Shown here: positions 21,801 through 31,846 of the stretch, in pieces | Numbering within the stretch: position 1 is the stretch's first letter | How the letters are laid out: the number at the start of each line of letters is the position of its first letter | Source of the DNA: Phoma sp. XZ068 | Taxonomy: Eukaryota; Ascomycota; Dothideomycetes; Pleosporales; Didymellaceae | Direction of reading: 5' to 3' | DNA length: 64,000 bases | Assembly (NCBI GenBank): GCA_004835665.1 | Contig: RBKR01000011.1 | Location: 682,001-746,000 of the forward strand | The notes under the pieces: model-generated | The model's input: the letters and a program-made list of their open reading frames with translations, nothing else | Told to the model about the DNA's origin: nothing | Databases searched by the model: none | Made by a program: the position numbers and the translations under genes

Positions 21801-22395
21801 TTGGCCTCCAGACCAGGTGTAGTGCTCGATGCCTCGACCGCCCTTGTCCGGGTCCACCGCCCTCGCAGGCATGCACGCTCGCCCAACATCACGCTTCGCT
21901 CGGCTGCCCGCGCTGATGCTGTGCTGCGCTGCCGCTGGGCTTCCGCTGCGACTGCTGCTCCTCTTTTGCACTCTGCCCTTGTGTGAGCACGTCGAAGTGT
22001 TTGCGAGTTTGGAAACGGCCCTGCCTGCCCGTTCATTCCATTCGTGACAGCCAATCGTTTCAGCACCGTACCTTGACGCCCGTGCACGCTTGCTCGCTGG
22101 GAATCCGGGACCACCGCGCTATGACAGTCTGACCGACCTTGTCTGACGGTCCTCCGAGTAGCGAGCCCTTTGTTCGCTCCCCGTCACTCCTGGAGTGCCA
22201 ACACTCGACCAAACACCAGGAGCTCCGCGACGGGCCGCCGCTTCACGCCCGTTCTGGTTGCTTGCTTGCCTCTCCGCGCCTGGGTGCTCTCTCCATGCAT
22301 TGCTTCCCTTGACGACATCTCCGGGTGCGAGCTCCAGGCCTCTTTCCGCCTTCCCTCGGGCACGATACGCCAGAACACCAACCACGACGACGACC
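18889..22395. other. Long intergenic stretch, 3.5 kb
   Basis: The largest gap in the window. The first 1.2 kb is of mixed composition with 3'-flank character. From about 20.9 kb it turns GC-rich and carries many overlapping short frames on both strands, none with convincing protein character. Direct copies of tgactcgag lie at 21598-21606 and 21607-21615, with a third CTCGAG near 21650. The stretch could hold a long 5' leader or a non-coding transcript ahead of ELL. I see no tRNA boxes. Confidence 0.5.
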
Positions 22396-24705
22396 ATGTT
22401 CCCGTCAGGAGCCATTGCCCTCGTTGGGGCCCCGCATGGCGACATCGGCGACAGACCACCGCCCGTGCAGGCCATGCAGGTGGAAATGACCCAGGACATT
22501 GTCGACGAGCTCCTCGAGAGCATGAGGAGCGGGAAACCGCCACAGATTCTCTTTGGCCGGACTCCTGTATGTGCACCGATGTTCTTTGGACTTTGCAGCG
22601 CAGCCACCACTTGTTGGCCGTGCATTGAACGGTCGAGCTTGACTCGAGCTGGACTCAAGCTCGACCGGAACATGGCACGAGCGACCAGGGCTAACAAGCA
22701 CCACAACAGCAACTGAAGTACGGCGACAAGACCCACGTACTGCAGAGCAGTCCCGAGACGCACACATACGAGCTGTACAAATCCAGCGGGACTGGCAGCG
22801 ACGACGACCTCGAATTCGCCGGCGTCATCAACCACAACCTCATCGTGCAGGAGGCCGCAGATGTGACAGCAGGCGTTGACTCGGCGCTGGCCACCCTCAA
22901 GAGTAGCATGGCTGCGATTTCAGAGTTCAAGGAAGCCAACAAGTATGCCTCCCCGGTGTTCACATGGCTGCCCAACGATCTCTGATGTCGAGTCGAGAGA
23001 CTCCCCACCCTGTCCCCTCGCATTGCGTGCACTACACGCAGACACAGTGATATGAGAATACTTGGACTGACAATACTTGCAACTCAGGACTATCGTCGGC
23101 GATGCTACTCCTGTTCGCACTCCTGGCCACCGCCGTTATCCTTCGACCGGGTTCAAGCCGGTGCACCTCGCTCCCTCCAAAGTCGGCTCGCCGTTACCGA
23201 ACATGCCTACTTCGCCTATGCATAAGCGTGCACCAACGTCGCAACCGAGCGGCACTCACGAGGCTGTTATTGCTGCTCTCAGGGTTCCTGTCATCCACCT
23301 CCTCGCCCGTGAGCCTGCTACTGAGGCCTCTCTTGCCAAGACTTGTCGCACATCCACTGCCAGTATGCGGGAGCTTCTTCCTAAGCTTGCTAAACGCTCT
23401 GCTCAAGATACAGACAAGTGGCAGCTGACTGACAAATCGTTTCGCGAGATTAACCCCTATAGCTTCCCTTATGCGACCTCTGAGGAGCGAGAACAGGCGA
23501 TTCAAGGCGCAATCAAGTCCTTTGATCGCCTCCGATTGACGAAGGATGACAAGCTTTGGCAGGTCTTGCTGCCACGTGAAGAGCGAGGACAGGGCAAATG
23601 CTTGTCACGCTCGAAGGTCAAGCCACTGGAGGCTAAGCCAAAAGCTTCAACCCCTCTACACAGGATGTCAGATTTCACCAAGAAGAAGCCTGCCGTGAAG
23701 AAGGCTGATGACAAGACTGTGGAGAAGAAGGCTGATGGCGAGAAGAAGATCAGGACCGTCAAGGAGGGTGGCAGCAAGCTGAGCAAGGCAGTGAAGGACA
23801 GAATCGTACCTCAAGACAAGCCAGCCGCAAAGGAGGCGAAGGAGGATGCCACAAAAGCAGCAACGCCAACGCCAGCCGCTGCCCCTCGTCCCGCTCCATC
23901 AACTGAAGCCTCCAAGATCCGTACCAAAAAGGTACCCACGGCCGAAGCCAACTCCTCTAACTCCACACCACGCACGAAGCCTAAGATGGCTGTTGCACGC
24001 GACTCTTATCAGAACCGCCAGCAAAGGCCTGTCAAGCCTATCTACAACACGAAGCCCAAGAACCCTTCTCCTCTTTCAGCTTCGCCTCCAGTCAACGCCA
24101 GCGACTTCGAGGATAGCCACCCAGTTCATAAGGCTCTCGCCGCAGCCGCTTCCCCCGTGAAGTCATCGTACGGCAACTCTGATCGATCGCTGAAGCGCAA
24201 GGCAAACGATATTGATAGCGACATTCACAATCATAGTCTTGCTGTGAAGAAGCCCAACGTCGATCGCGCAACACCTAACCGGACCCCTTCGCACACGAAC
24301 GGCAGGCTTAATGGCTCTACTCCTTCGAGCAATGCCTCTGTCAAGCGCAAGTCTGATGATTCATCCACCTCCAACACGCCTACCACCGCCCCCAAGGTCC
24401 GAAAAGTCACAAGCATCAACGTCAGCCTAGCCTCCCGCTACAACCACAGCAACTCTCACCCTTCGCCTGGCGACTCGTCGTCTTCGACTACTTCACCTAC
24501 CATTCCAAGCCTAAGTTTCCGCCAGACAGTCGAACTGTCTCAAAAGTTCCAAAAGTATTACACCAAGTACGAAGAGCTGTATTGGAGATTGACAGAAGCC
24601 ACTTCTCCGCCGACCGAGGCACAGAGAAATGATCTGCTTAAGATGCACAAAAAGCTAGAGGAGATGAAGAGGGAGATCAAAGCCGGCGCTAGGATGCAGC
24701 GCTGA
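22396..24705 (+). CDS. ell1: RNA polymerase II elongation factor ELL
   Basis: Three exons, 22396-22566, 22710-22942 and 23088-24705 (introns 143 and 145 bp, phases 0 and 2), 673 residues. The N-terminal 280 residues match the ELL domain: LKYGDKTHVLQSSPETHTYELY, then LIVQEAADVTAGVDSALATLKSSM, then a winged-helix part with VIHLLAREPATEASLAKTC and LPKLAKRSAQDTDKWQL. The middle (about 290-590) is Lys/Pro/Ser-rich and disordered, with KKADDKTVEKKADGEKK-type basic runs. The last 70 residues, FRQTVELSQKFQKYYTKYEELYWRL onward, form a helical region like the occludin/ELL C terminus. ELL with EAF raises the elongation rate of Pol II. An unusually stable hairpin sits in intron 1. Confidence 0.88.
22630..22667 (+). 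repeat. Perfect 13-bp inverted repeat in ELL intron 1
   Basis: Arms 22630-22642 (CGGTCGAGCTTGA) and 22655-22667 are exact reverse complements around a 12-nt loop that itself contains CTCGAG. It lies inside the 143-bp first intron of ELL, 64 nt past the donor. In RNA it would fold into a strong stem between donor and acceptor. Confidence 0.9.
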
Positions 24706-25665
24706 CGAAAAAAGAGGCGTGCCAGGCGCGCTTGAATCTGGGCGCTTGATGCGCGATTTGATGGACACGTTCTGTCTCTATACCCATTGTCCCAAAAGTT
24801 CCATACAGATGGCAGCAAGTTGCATATCAAGATGGACTGGCTTATTCCTTGTTCTTTGGAACACGTTACGGCGCATTGCTTTTAGTTATTGATTTGCATT
24901 ACATGTTGCACGGCAACTGTTGGATGGGACGCATTTGGGATCTGGAGTTTTCGTGACATCTCTGCTATAACTTATCAACACAGGGGACTTTGAATCACCC
25001 TACATGTGCAGTAACGACAAATGATGCATAATGGCTATACAAAAGGATCGCGTCAGTCTATATATACCCTTCATAGTACAAACAATTAAACTACACTATA
25101 GAAATATCATGTTCTGGCCGTGTATTATCGAATGTTGACCTCGGAGCTTTACGAAACCACCCTAGCGCTCAGCTCACTCATGCAGCACACCGAACTCGGA
25201 GTACAATGCCGAACAAACAGCCGGTAGATGGCCAGTTCACAACAGCCACAAGTAATTAATGCACAAATCCCTTAACAATGACTTCTTCGCCCCGCAATCT
25301 TGAAATCCGTGGAGTTGCTTTGCATTACAATCAACCTAAGCCATGCCGATCGCGCACTCCTAGGTCCAGAGTTCTAGCCAAGCAGATCGCACTGCCGATC
25401 TTGTGGCGGGCTGATGCAAGCATCCATGTCAGCCCTATGCGAATCTGTGACGCAGTCCTGATCATTGCCCTTCATACAATTGCGATTCAGCTGCGCTTGA
25501 TGTTCTGCGTGGCCATTCCACGTACAACCCGTCTTGATGCGCTTCCTTCGAGGCCTCGTTACGAATCTGGGAAAGAGACGCTACGCACAGGTTCACGACG
25601 TCAGAGTCGAGTATTCTAGGTACCCTGCGAGAGATATACTTGAGAAAGAATCGAGTGAAGACAGT
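24706..25665. other. Intergenic, ELL to DUF2237 gene
   Basis: 960 bp: the ELL 3' flank, an AT-rich centre around 25.0-25.1 kb (tatatataccc-like), then promoter sequence. Small frames present on both strands look random. Confidence 0.5.
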
Positions 25666-26188
25666 ATGTCGCAATCACTCAACGGTACATACACACCTTT
25701 GAGCTGCTTAAAGACACCATCAAAGGCACTGAAGCTTCAGTCAGCCACGACACGCAAGCTTCAGCACCGAGGAACTCTGCACCAGCCATTGTCCGCTCCA
25801 TATTCTCTGGCACACCTTCTAACGAATCTCAGTTTTCAAGAAGCCCCTCGCTCTCCACTCTACACAGCCCCTGACAGGCTTCACCCGCTCCGGCTACTGC
25901 GAAGCACCTAAATCCGATTACGGCAACCACAGCATTGCGGGTATCGTCACAGATGAGTTCCTCGACTATAGCGCCGCGCAGGGCAACAATCTGCGCGATG
26001 CCGGGCTCACGAATGGCTGTAAGTGGTGTTTATGTGTAAGTCGATGGAAGGAGGCGTTCGAGAACAGGAAAAGTGATGATGACAAGATGGTGCCAAAAGT
26101 GGTACTGAAGGCTACAAACCAGAGGGCACTGGAAGGCGTCGATATGGAAACGCTGAAGAAGTTTGCGATTGACAAGGAGGAGAAGTGA
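25666..26188 (+). CDS. DUF2237 family small protein
   Basis: Two exons, 25666-25684 (only 19 nt) and 25833-26188, with a 148-bp phase-1 intron whose end reads ctaac...tctcag, a textbook branch point and acceptor. The product has 124 residues and begins MSQSLNVFKKPLALHS. The core is PLTGFTRSGYC, then NHSIAGIVTDEFLDYSAAQGNNL, CKWCLCVSRWKEAF and VVLKATNQRALE. This is the DUF2237 pattern (bacterial form NVLG-PL-PCS, TGFYRDGCC, WCLCAARW-EA, VVLEATHERAL). Function is unknown; conserved cysteines (GYC, CKWCLC) suggest a metal or redox site. The family is far commoner in bacteria, so old transfer is possible. The NV codon split across the intron recreates the family start, which makes the model firm. 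Confidence 0.85.
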
Positions 26189-26525
26189 TTGGGAAAGCTT
26201 TGATGTGAATCAAATTTGGTGTTGCTAGGCGAGTCTACGTACAGAGGCATACGATGCCGCCCAAGGTCCAAACTTGTCTTCTGGCACGACGTATTTGTTG
26301 GCTCCGGATAAGCCTGTCATTTCATTTATCATTGAATCACTCATCACCCACACTGTTGGAGCATTGTTTGAACGCGTCGCGTAGTGACATCATAACCCCG
26401 CACTGGCGGGCCCTCGCTTGTTCCTGCCTCGTCTCCTTGCCCTGAGTCACTTGTACCGCACAGCTATTCAGGTACTCAATCGCAATACCCAATCAAACTC
26501 AATACATAATTATACTACTTCCAAG
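26189..26525. other. Intergenic, DUF2237 to zinc-ribbon gene
   Basis: 337 bp of promoter between two small same-strand genes; no distinct element seen. Confidence 0.4.
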
Positions 26526-26789
26526 ATGGTCCTCTGTCCTGAGTGTGGAGCAGGAGCGGATTTGACTAAGGACGGAAGCTATGCGCACTGCGCTTCCTGT
26601 ATGAGTTCCCACCATAGACACTCCTGTCTGTAGTGCGAAAATGTTACTGATGCGACTACTCGTGTAGGTAATACTATATTCGAGCCGGGCAAGGAGGGAA
26701 GTCATTACAAAGGAAGCGGGAGTGGTTCTGGTGACAAGGAAGAGACAAAGAAGGATGAAGGCAAGGAGGAGAGTGAGAGCAAGAGCTGA
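26526..26789 (+). CDS. Small zinc-ribbon protein, 64 residues
   Basis: Two exons, 26526-26598 and 26668-26789 (69-bp phase-1 intron, cgtgtag acceptor), 64 residues. The N terminus, MVLCPECGAGADLTKDG, with CASCNTIFEPG gives paired CxxC knuckles at residues 4-7 and 22-25, the intron splitting the last Cys codon. The rest is a charged Ser/Gly/Lys/Glu tail (GSGSGSGDKEETKKDEGKEE), probably disordered. A lone zinc ribbon of this size may be an accessory subunit or RNA/DNA-binding adaptor; nothing more specific can be said. Splicing is needed to complete the ribbon, and the unspliced frame stops after a few codons, which supports a real gene. Confidence 0.7.
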
Positions 26790-27516
26790 TTTCATTACTG
26801 GGTCTACAGATACGATAGGTACCCCCCGAATAGGATTTTGCAAGGGCTGATTGATGTCCAAGTATAGACATCGCTTATGGCCGTTGACCGAACATTATGA
26901 CTAGAAAAACAATATACTAGGCGGGACCGTTTCGTGTTGATAGAATAGAAAGTTGTGATTCAATGAAGTACAGGTAGAGAAGACAAAGGTCTGGGATCTC
27001 TCGCTAGAAGTTCAGATCTACACTCAAACAGTGCTCGCAAGGCTCTGCGCGTTCTTTGAGGCCTCAGAAAATGTAACTCTTGGATTGGGAGGCAGTATCG
27101 GCACAACTCAGCACTGTCACGAGAGATTCGAGCATGTACGAGCAGACTACGTCTTTGGGTGTTATTCACTTTCTTCATTACATTGCCATCCCTGGTCAGC
27201 GAAAACTGCACTCCTTCAGCAGACCCTTGCATTGTTACCCTCAGCTCGCCGCCGGGGCTAACAACGTCTCCCCTCCGCCCGACCGCGGCAGCAATGACTG
27301 ACCCTGGGGTGTTGCTAACGGAGTATGGACGTGTGAAACTTGGTCATTGATATGATTGCCGGTGTTGTGAGGGTGCTCCAATTTGCCATTGCCAGCATCG
27401 CGAAAGAGGGCTCCGCCGCTGCTGACGACACACTTAGTGCCTGACTATCCAATCTCCTTATCTCCCGTACACCTATTCCTATTAGTCTTACAAGGAAATA
27501 TAAGGGTTACAAAGTC
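26790..27516. other. Intergenic, convergent 3' flanks
   Basis: 727 bp between the converging zinc-ribbon and RING genes. Only short frames without coding character; nothing recognised. Confidence 0.45.
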
Positions 27517-28563
27517 TCAAGCACAGAAAACGCTTCGAGCAACATTGCTGACCGCTGCCTCCTCATCCTCGATCTGGAGTGCTCGTGCCCGTTGAACCTG
27601 CACCTTCAAGAGCTCGTCAACATGACTTAGCTCTTCCTCTACATGAGAGCGATGACGAGGATCAAGCTCGTGCCTGACGAGCCAGGATATCTTTGTCCAT
27701 GTGACGCGATTTGCCCTGGATTCCTCTCGCAGGTTCCAGTATCGTTTCGGCGACAGACCAGCAAGTGGCTCTCGCGCTATGCATTGGCCGGCTTTGCAGA
27801 GATAATGCCCCCGCTGCAGGAGGTCATTGAGTGGGTATGGAGGTGCATCTTCTCGGGGGATAACGTGGAGATTGCAAGAGTTTGCACCGCAGATCAGGCA
27901 TGAACGACAGAACGCACATGTGTATTCTGCAGCAGCATACTGCAACGCCTTCTGGAAACACTGGCGACATTGAAAGTGACCACAAGGGCCGCGTTGTGGA
28001 AAATGGAGATCTGCATCGAAGTCATTTGCACAGATCCAACACGACTCACCGAAGTCAACCTCATCTTCACCAGCATCCCTTATAGCGTGCTTGTGGCGGA
28101 AGAAGTACTGTGTGTCCCAGTCTATCATGAGGTTATCGGTATCATAAGCTCGGTCCTCCCATGTCGAAAGGTAGCCCACTGCCTGGACTACCATAGCTTC
28201 GATATCAGAGGTTGACTCAACTTCCTGCATATCAACGATACAGAGCCACTGATATTGCTTGGGTGTACGTCGCTGAGGGTGCTTCAAGGTTGCATCTTTC
28301 ACCCAGTCCCGGTATTCCTTGTACTCGGTACGCTGGTTAAAGCATGGTAGTTCATCGTAGATCTTGTTCAGCTTCCCCTCGTGGATGAGAGACCAAGTCC
28401 GAACATCATTTCGAAGAGCTTCAATAATCCTGTCGGTGAACGATTGGAATTTAACCATTGCCTTGACATACGGATCAGAATGGTCGAAATTCCAAGGGAG
28501 TACACGATATGAGTATCGCCATGTAAGATTGTAGATCCATTGTTCGAGCGTGGTGTCTGACAT
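27517..28563 (-). CDS. RING-finger protein, fungal-specific
   Basis: A single exon of 348 residues from the Met at 28563 (MSDTTLEQWIYNLTWRYSY); another in-frame Met lies at 28605. The N-terminal half is helical, with no named domain. Residues about 175-220 form a C3HC4-type RING: CWICANDFDADLHF, then CGHFQCRQCFQKAL, then CAFC. Directly after it CLICGANSCNLH adds further cysteines that may extend the zinc site. The C-terminal part is basic and helical with a Glu-rich coil (HVEEELSHVDELLKVQ). Proteins like this are usually ubiquitin E3 ligases, and expanded in moulds, but substrate and partner are unknown. Transcribed away from the TM9 gene. Confidence 0.85.
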   Translation of the reverse strand: MSDTTLEQWIYNLTWRYSYRVLPWNFDHSDPYVKAMVKFQSFTDRIIEALRNDVRTWSLIHEGKLNKIYDELPCFNQRTEYKEYRDWVKDATLKHPQRRTPKQYQWLCIVDMQEVESTSDIEAMVVQAVGYLSTWEDRAYDTDNLMIDWDTQYFFRHKHAIRDAGEDEVDFGESCWICANDFDADLHFPQRGPCGHFQCRQCFQKALQYAAAEYTCAFCRSCLICGANSCNLHVIPREDAPPYPLNDLLQRGHYLCKAGQCIAREPLAGLSPKRYWNLREESRANRVTWTKISWLVRHELDPRHRSHVEEELSHVDELLKVQVQRARALQIEDEEAAVSNVARSVFCA

Positions 28564-29509
28564 GTTAAGACCAGGCGGGTGTCGAGCTGTGAAGGAGACC
28601 AACAAACAGCGAGCTAGCGTACTGTACCAGGAACCAGTGTAGGCTGGAATGTACTACTGTTCTTACAATTTCCCAACAAGGGACAGGACGAAAGTTATAG
28701 TTGTGGAGCTACCGCGGGACTTACGAGGTTTTCACTATGCGTCTAACTATGCCATAGAGATGTGATTTCACTGACAGGCTCTACAGCCATGCATAACGAC
28801 TACCTGCTATTACATTCAATATCAAGTGACTTCAATTCATTCGCCAGCTCTTGAGCAATCTGGTGCGGTATTCACTGATCATAATTTCATGTAGGGTGGC
28901 ACCAGGGCCTGTGCATAAGGGGTGGATCCACAATCGTATTCTTCGTATTTGAGGCTTATCGATAACTAGGTATCGCTGTCAGTTGGCCTTGGCCTCAACG
29001 ACATCCTCCTCCTTCATCACTAGGTCTCATCTTTGATGCATCAATGTGCCACATCTAGCTTTCTAAGCAGCGGTTTTAGGATGTTTGCGATGTTATCTCG
29101 ACCCCGGACGTCGCTGTGGGGCCGGAACATCTGTGATCGGCTGTTAACGCGTCATGGCGTGTATCAACTTCGAGTACCTCCGCTGTGCTCATTTTGCATG
29201 TTTGGAGCCGTGCTTGCACTCTCACTGTGATACTTGAGGTAAACTTTGCTGAGTAGTACTTTCTTCGACAGGTATCGTTGCTGCCTTCGCGCTTTCTGTC
29301 GCCCTTCCTTTCATTGTTGCTCGCACGTCTTTGGTTACCACTTCCATCACCCGGACAACTTGCCTTTCACCACGTTACACTCTTGCGATCGCTCGACTGT
29401 GAGTCCAATTCGCCGTGCTTTCACTAGTTTCTACGTTTTGCTGCGATCCCTTTCGACGTTGCATGTATCCGCACCCGTTCCTGGACACGATCACGATACG
29501 ACACGCTCA
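28564..29509. promoter_or_regulatory. Divergent promoter, RING and TM9 genes
   Basis: 946 bp between divergent genes. A 116-codon open frame (29162-29509) runs in frame into the TM9 start but is Cys/Phe/Arg-rich and reads like leader. No clear element found. Confidence 0.45.
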
Positions 29510-31625
29510 ATGCGCACGTCGATAGTAGCCGGCTCGTTGTTGGCCCTCACAGAAGCTTTCTATATACCAGGTCAGCCTCTTGGTGTCTTGGGTAGGCGCA
29601 TACTGACGAAGCCCAGGTTTCTCCTACAAAAGCTACCGCAACGGCGACGCAATACCACTCCTCGTCAACAAGGCGTATTCCGACTATAGCGAACTGCAAT
29701 ATGCTTTCACCGAACTTCCCTTCGTCTGCCCGCCGACCGGCCGTATACGTGCTGGACATGTCACAAGTGGGACAAGCATATCTCTCAACCTAGGCGAGGT
29801 CTTGCGTGGTGACCGCATCGTCGTTTCCGACTACGAGCTGGTCATGGGTGTCGACGAGGAAGCCCGCTACTTATGCAGTCAAACAATTGATCTCGAAGGT
29901 ATAAAGAGAGCAAAAGAATTGATACGGGATGGTTTTGTCGCTGAGTGGATTGTAGACAATCTGCCTGGCGCCACAAGCTTCCAGACAATCGACAAGAGCA
30001 GAAAGTACTACGCCGCAGGATTCAAGATAGGTGACGAGATATCGTCGGGATTGGGTAGAAATGCCGATTATCTGCTCAATAACCACGTTACACTCGTCAT
30101 TCGATATCACCGTGCGCAAGGAAACGATGGCGACAAGGGCAAGAACGTCATTGTCGGGTTCGAGGTGTTTCCAAGGAGCATCGCGGCACACAATCGCGAT
30201 GAATCCGGTCTCCCACCGCACATCGAAGCCGAACACGAACCCCTCGTTCTAGTTGCTCAGGCAAATAGCACGAACAGAACCGAAGCCGAAAACGAGCCCA
30301 CGACCATGACAATACCCTATACATACTCCGTTTACTGGCGTGAAGATGACCGACTGGAATGGCAAAACCGCTGGGACATGTACTTTGTAGCTCAGGACGA
30401 TAGCGCAAACGTGCACTGGCTGGCCATCGTCAACTCCTTAGTCATCTGCGGCTTGCTGACCGCTGTTCTCTCCATCGTCTTGACGCGCACAATCCGCCGC
30501 GACATCACAAGTCATCCGGATATCGGCCTGGCTGGCATCAAATCCAAGTCCATACGCAAACCGCCATCACCTGTACACGAGAAGAACACCCTCCTTGGAC
30601 CTATCGCAGACTTAGACACGGATAACGTTAACTTGGACGACGAAGTTGATGAAGATACTACGGGCTGGAAGCTGCTCCATGGCGATGTTTTCCGAGCACC
30701 AGCCTACGGTGGCCTTCTCGCCCCTCTTGTTGGTTCCGGCATGCAGCTCCTCTACATGGCTTTTGGTCTCCTTGTCCTCAGCACACTGGGCGTGCTCAAT
30801 CCAAGTTTTCGCGGCGGTTACGTCAGCGTGGGTGCGGGATTATTCGTCTTTGCTGGAATCTTTTCTGGATACTTCTCAGCTCGAATTTACAAGACCTTTG
30901 GAGGTCAGATGTGGCAGAGGAACGTCATTGTCACTGCGTCCCTGGTACCTGGTCTTCTGTTCGCGACGATCTTCATCCTCAACCTCTTTGTGTGGATGCA
31001 AGCTTCAAGCACGGCACTACCTTTCGGTACACTCATCGCAATCATCATGCTTTGGCTCTTCGTACAACTTCCGCTCGTCTACTTCGGTAGTTGGTTCGGT
31101 TTTGAGCGTATGGGTGCATACACGCACCCTATCAGAGCAAATGTCATCCCTCGTCAGATTCCCAATCAGTACTGGTACTTCAAGAACGGACAAAGACTAC
31201 TGTTTGCCGGCTTTGTTCCATTCATGGTCATCTTTGTCGAACTCATGTTCGTTGTCAAGAGCTTGTGGGTGGACAAAACAAGCTACTACTATGCCTTCGG
31301 CTTTACGGGAGCTGTCAGCGCTGTACTGGCTATTACCGTGATCGAGGTGACTATTGTTGCCACATACTTCTTACTATGCTCGGAGAATTACCACTGGTGG
31401 TGGCATTCCTTTGCAGTGGGCGGCTCTTCTTCTATCTGGGTGTACGCCTATCTGGTTTACTGCTACTTCACGAAGCTACATATTAGCGGCTTCGTGTCGA
31501 GTATATTGTTCTTTGCCTATGGTCTCTTAGCATGCGCTGTGTATGCGCTGCTTACCGGCACGATTGGCTTCCTGGCAGCTCACGCTTTCGTGAGAAGGAT
31601 TTACGGGGCCATCAAGGTCGACTGA
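29510..31625 (+). CDS. TM9 family (nonaspanin) membrane protein
   Basis: Two exons, 29510-29570 and 29617-31625 (46-bp phase-1 intron), 689 residues. MRTSIVAGSLLALTEA is a cleavable signal peptide, followed by the family start FYIPGFSYKSYRNGDAIPLLVNKAYSD and LPFVCPPTGR. A lumenal domain of about 230 residues leads to the first membrane segment (VNSLVICGLLTAVLSIVLTR). After a cytosolic loop containing WKLLHGDVFRAP, eight more segments follow, including FFAYGLLACAVYALLTGTI. The C terminus ends in Lys-Val-Asp, the KXD Golgi-retrieval signal of TM9 proteins. Relatives (Emp70/TMN, TM9SF2) sit in Golgi and endosomes, helping sort membrane proteins and set metal balance and adhesion. Confidence 0.95.
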
Positions 31626-31846
31626 AGTCTCTGGAGTTTCTCCCGGTGGAATACCTGCTTTTTTCGGCGTCAATCATTCGGGCCTGCAGTCCATAAGCTG
31701 TTATAAATCAAACCAGGATGGATACATACTGATCTTTTCAGACCCATCACACCATTCGTACGCATCATGAGCACTGCGGGACCGTATGCCTGATTTCATT
31801 GATAGAAAGCGTAATACCAACCAGATATACTGCATTCGTACATTAT

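Noticed and set aside
22119..22835. 238-codon minus-strand frame across ELL exon 1 and intron 1
   Set aside because: Antisense to ELL exons that carry the family motif; no recognisable domain.
29162..29509. Longer N terminus for the TM9 protein
   Set aside because: The upstream extension is Cys/Phe/Arg-rich and would bury the clear signal peptide that starts at 29510.
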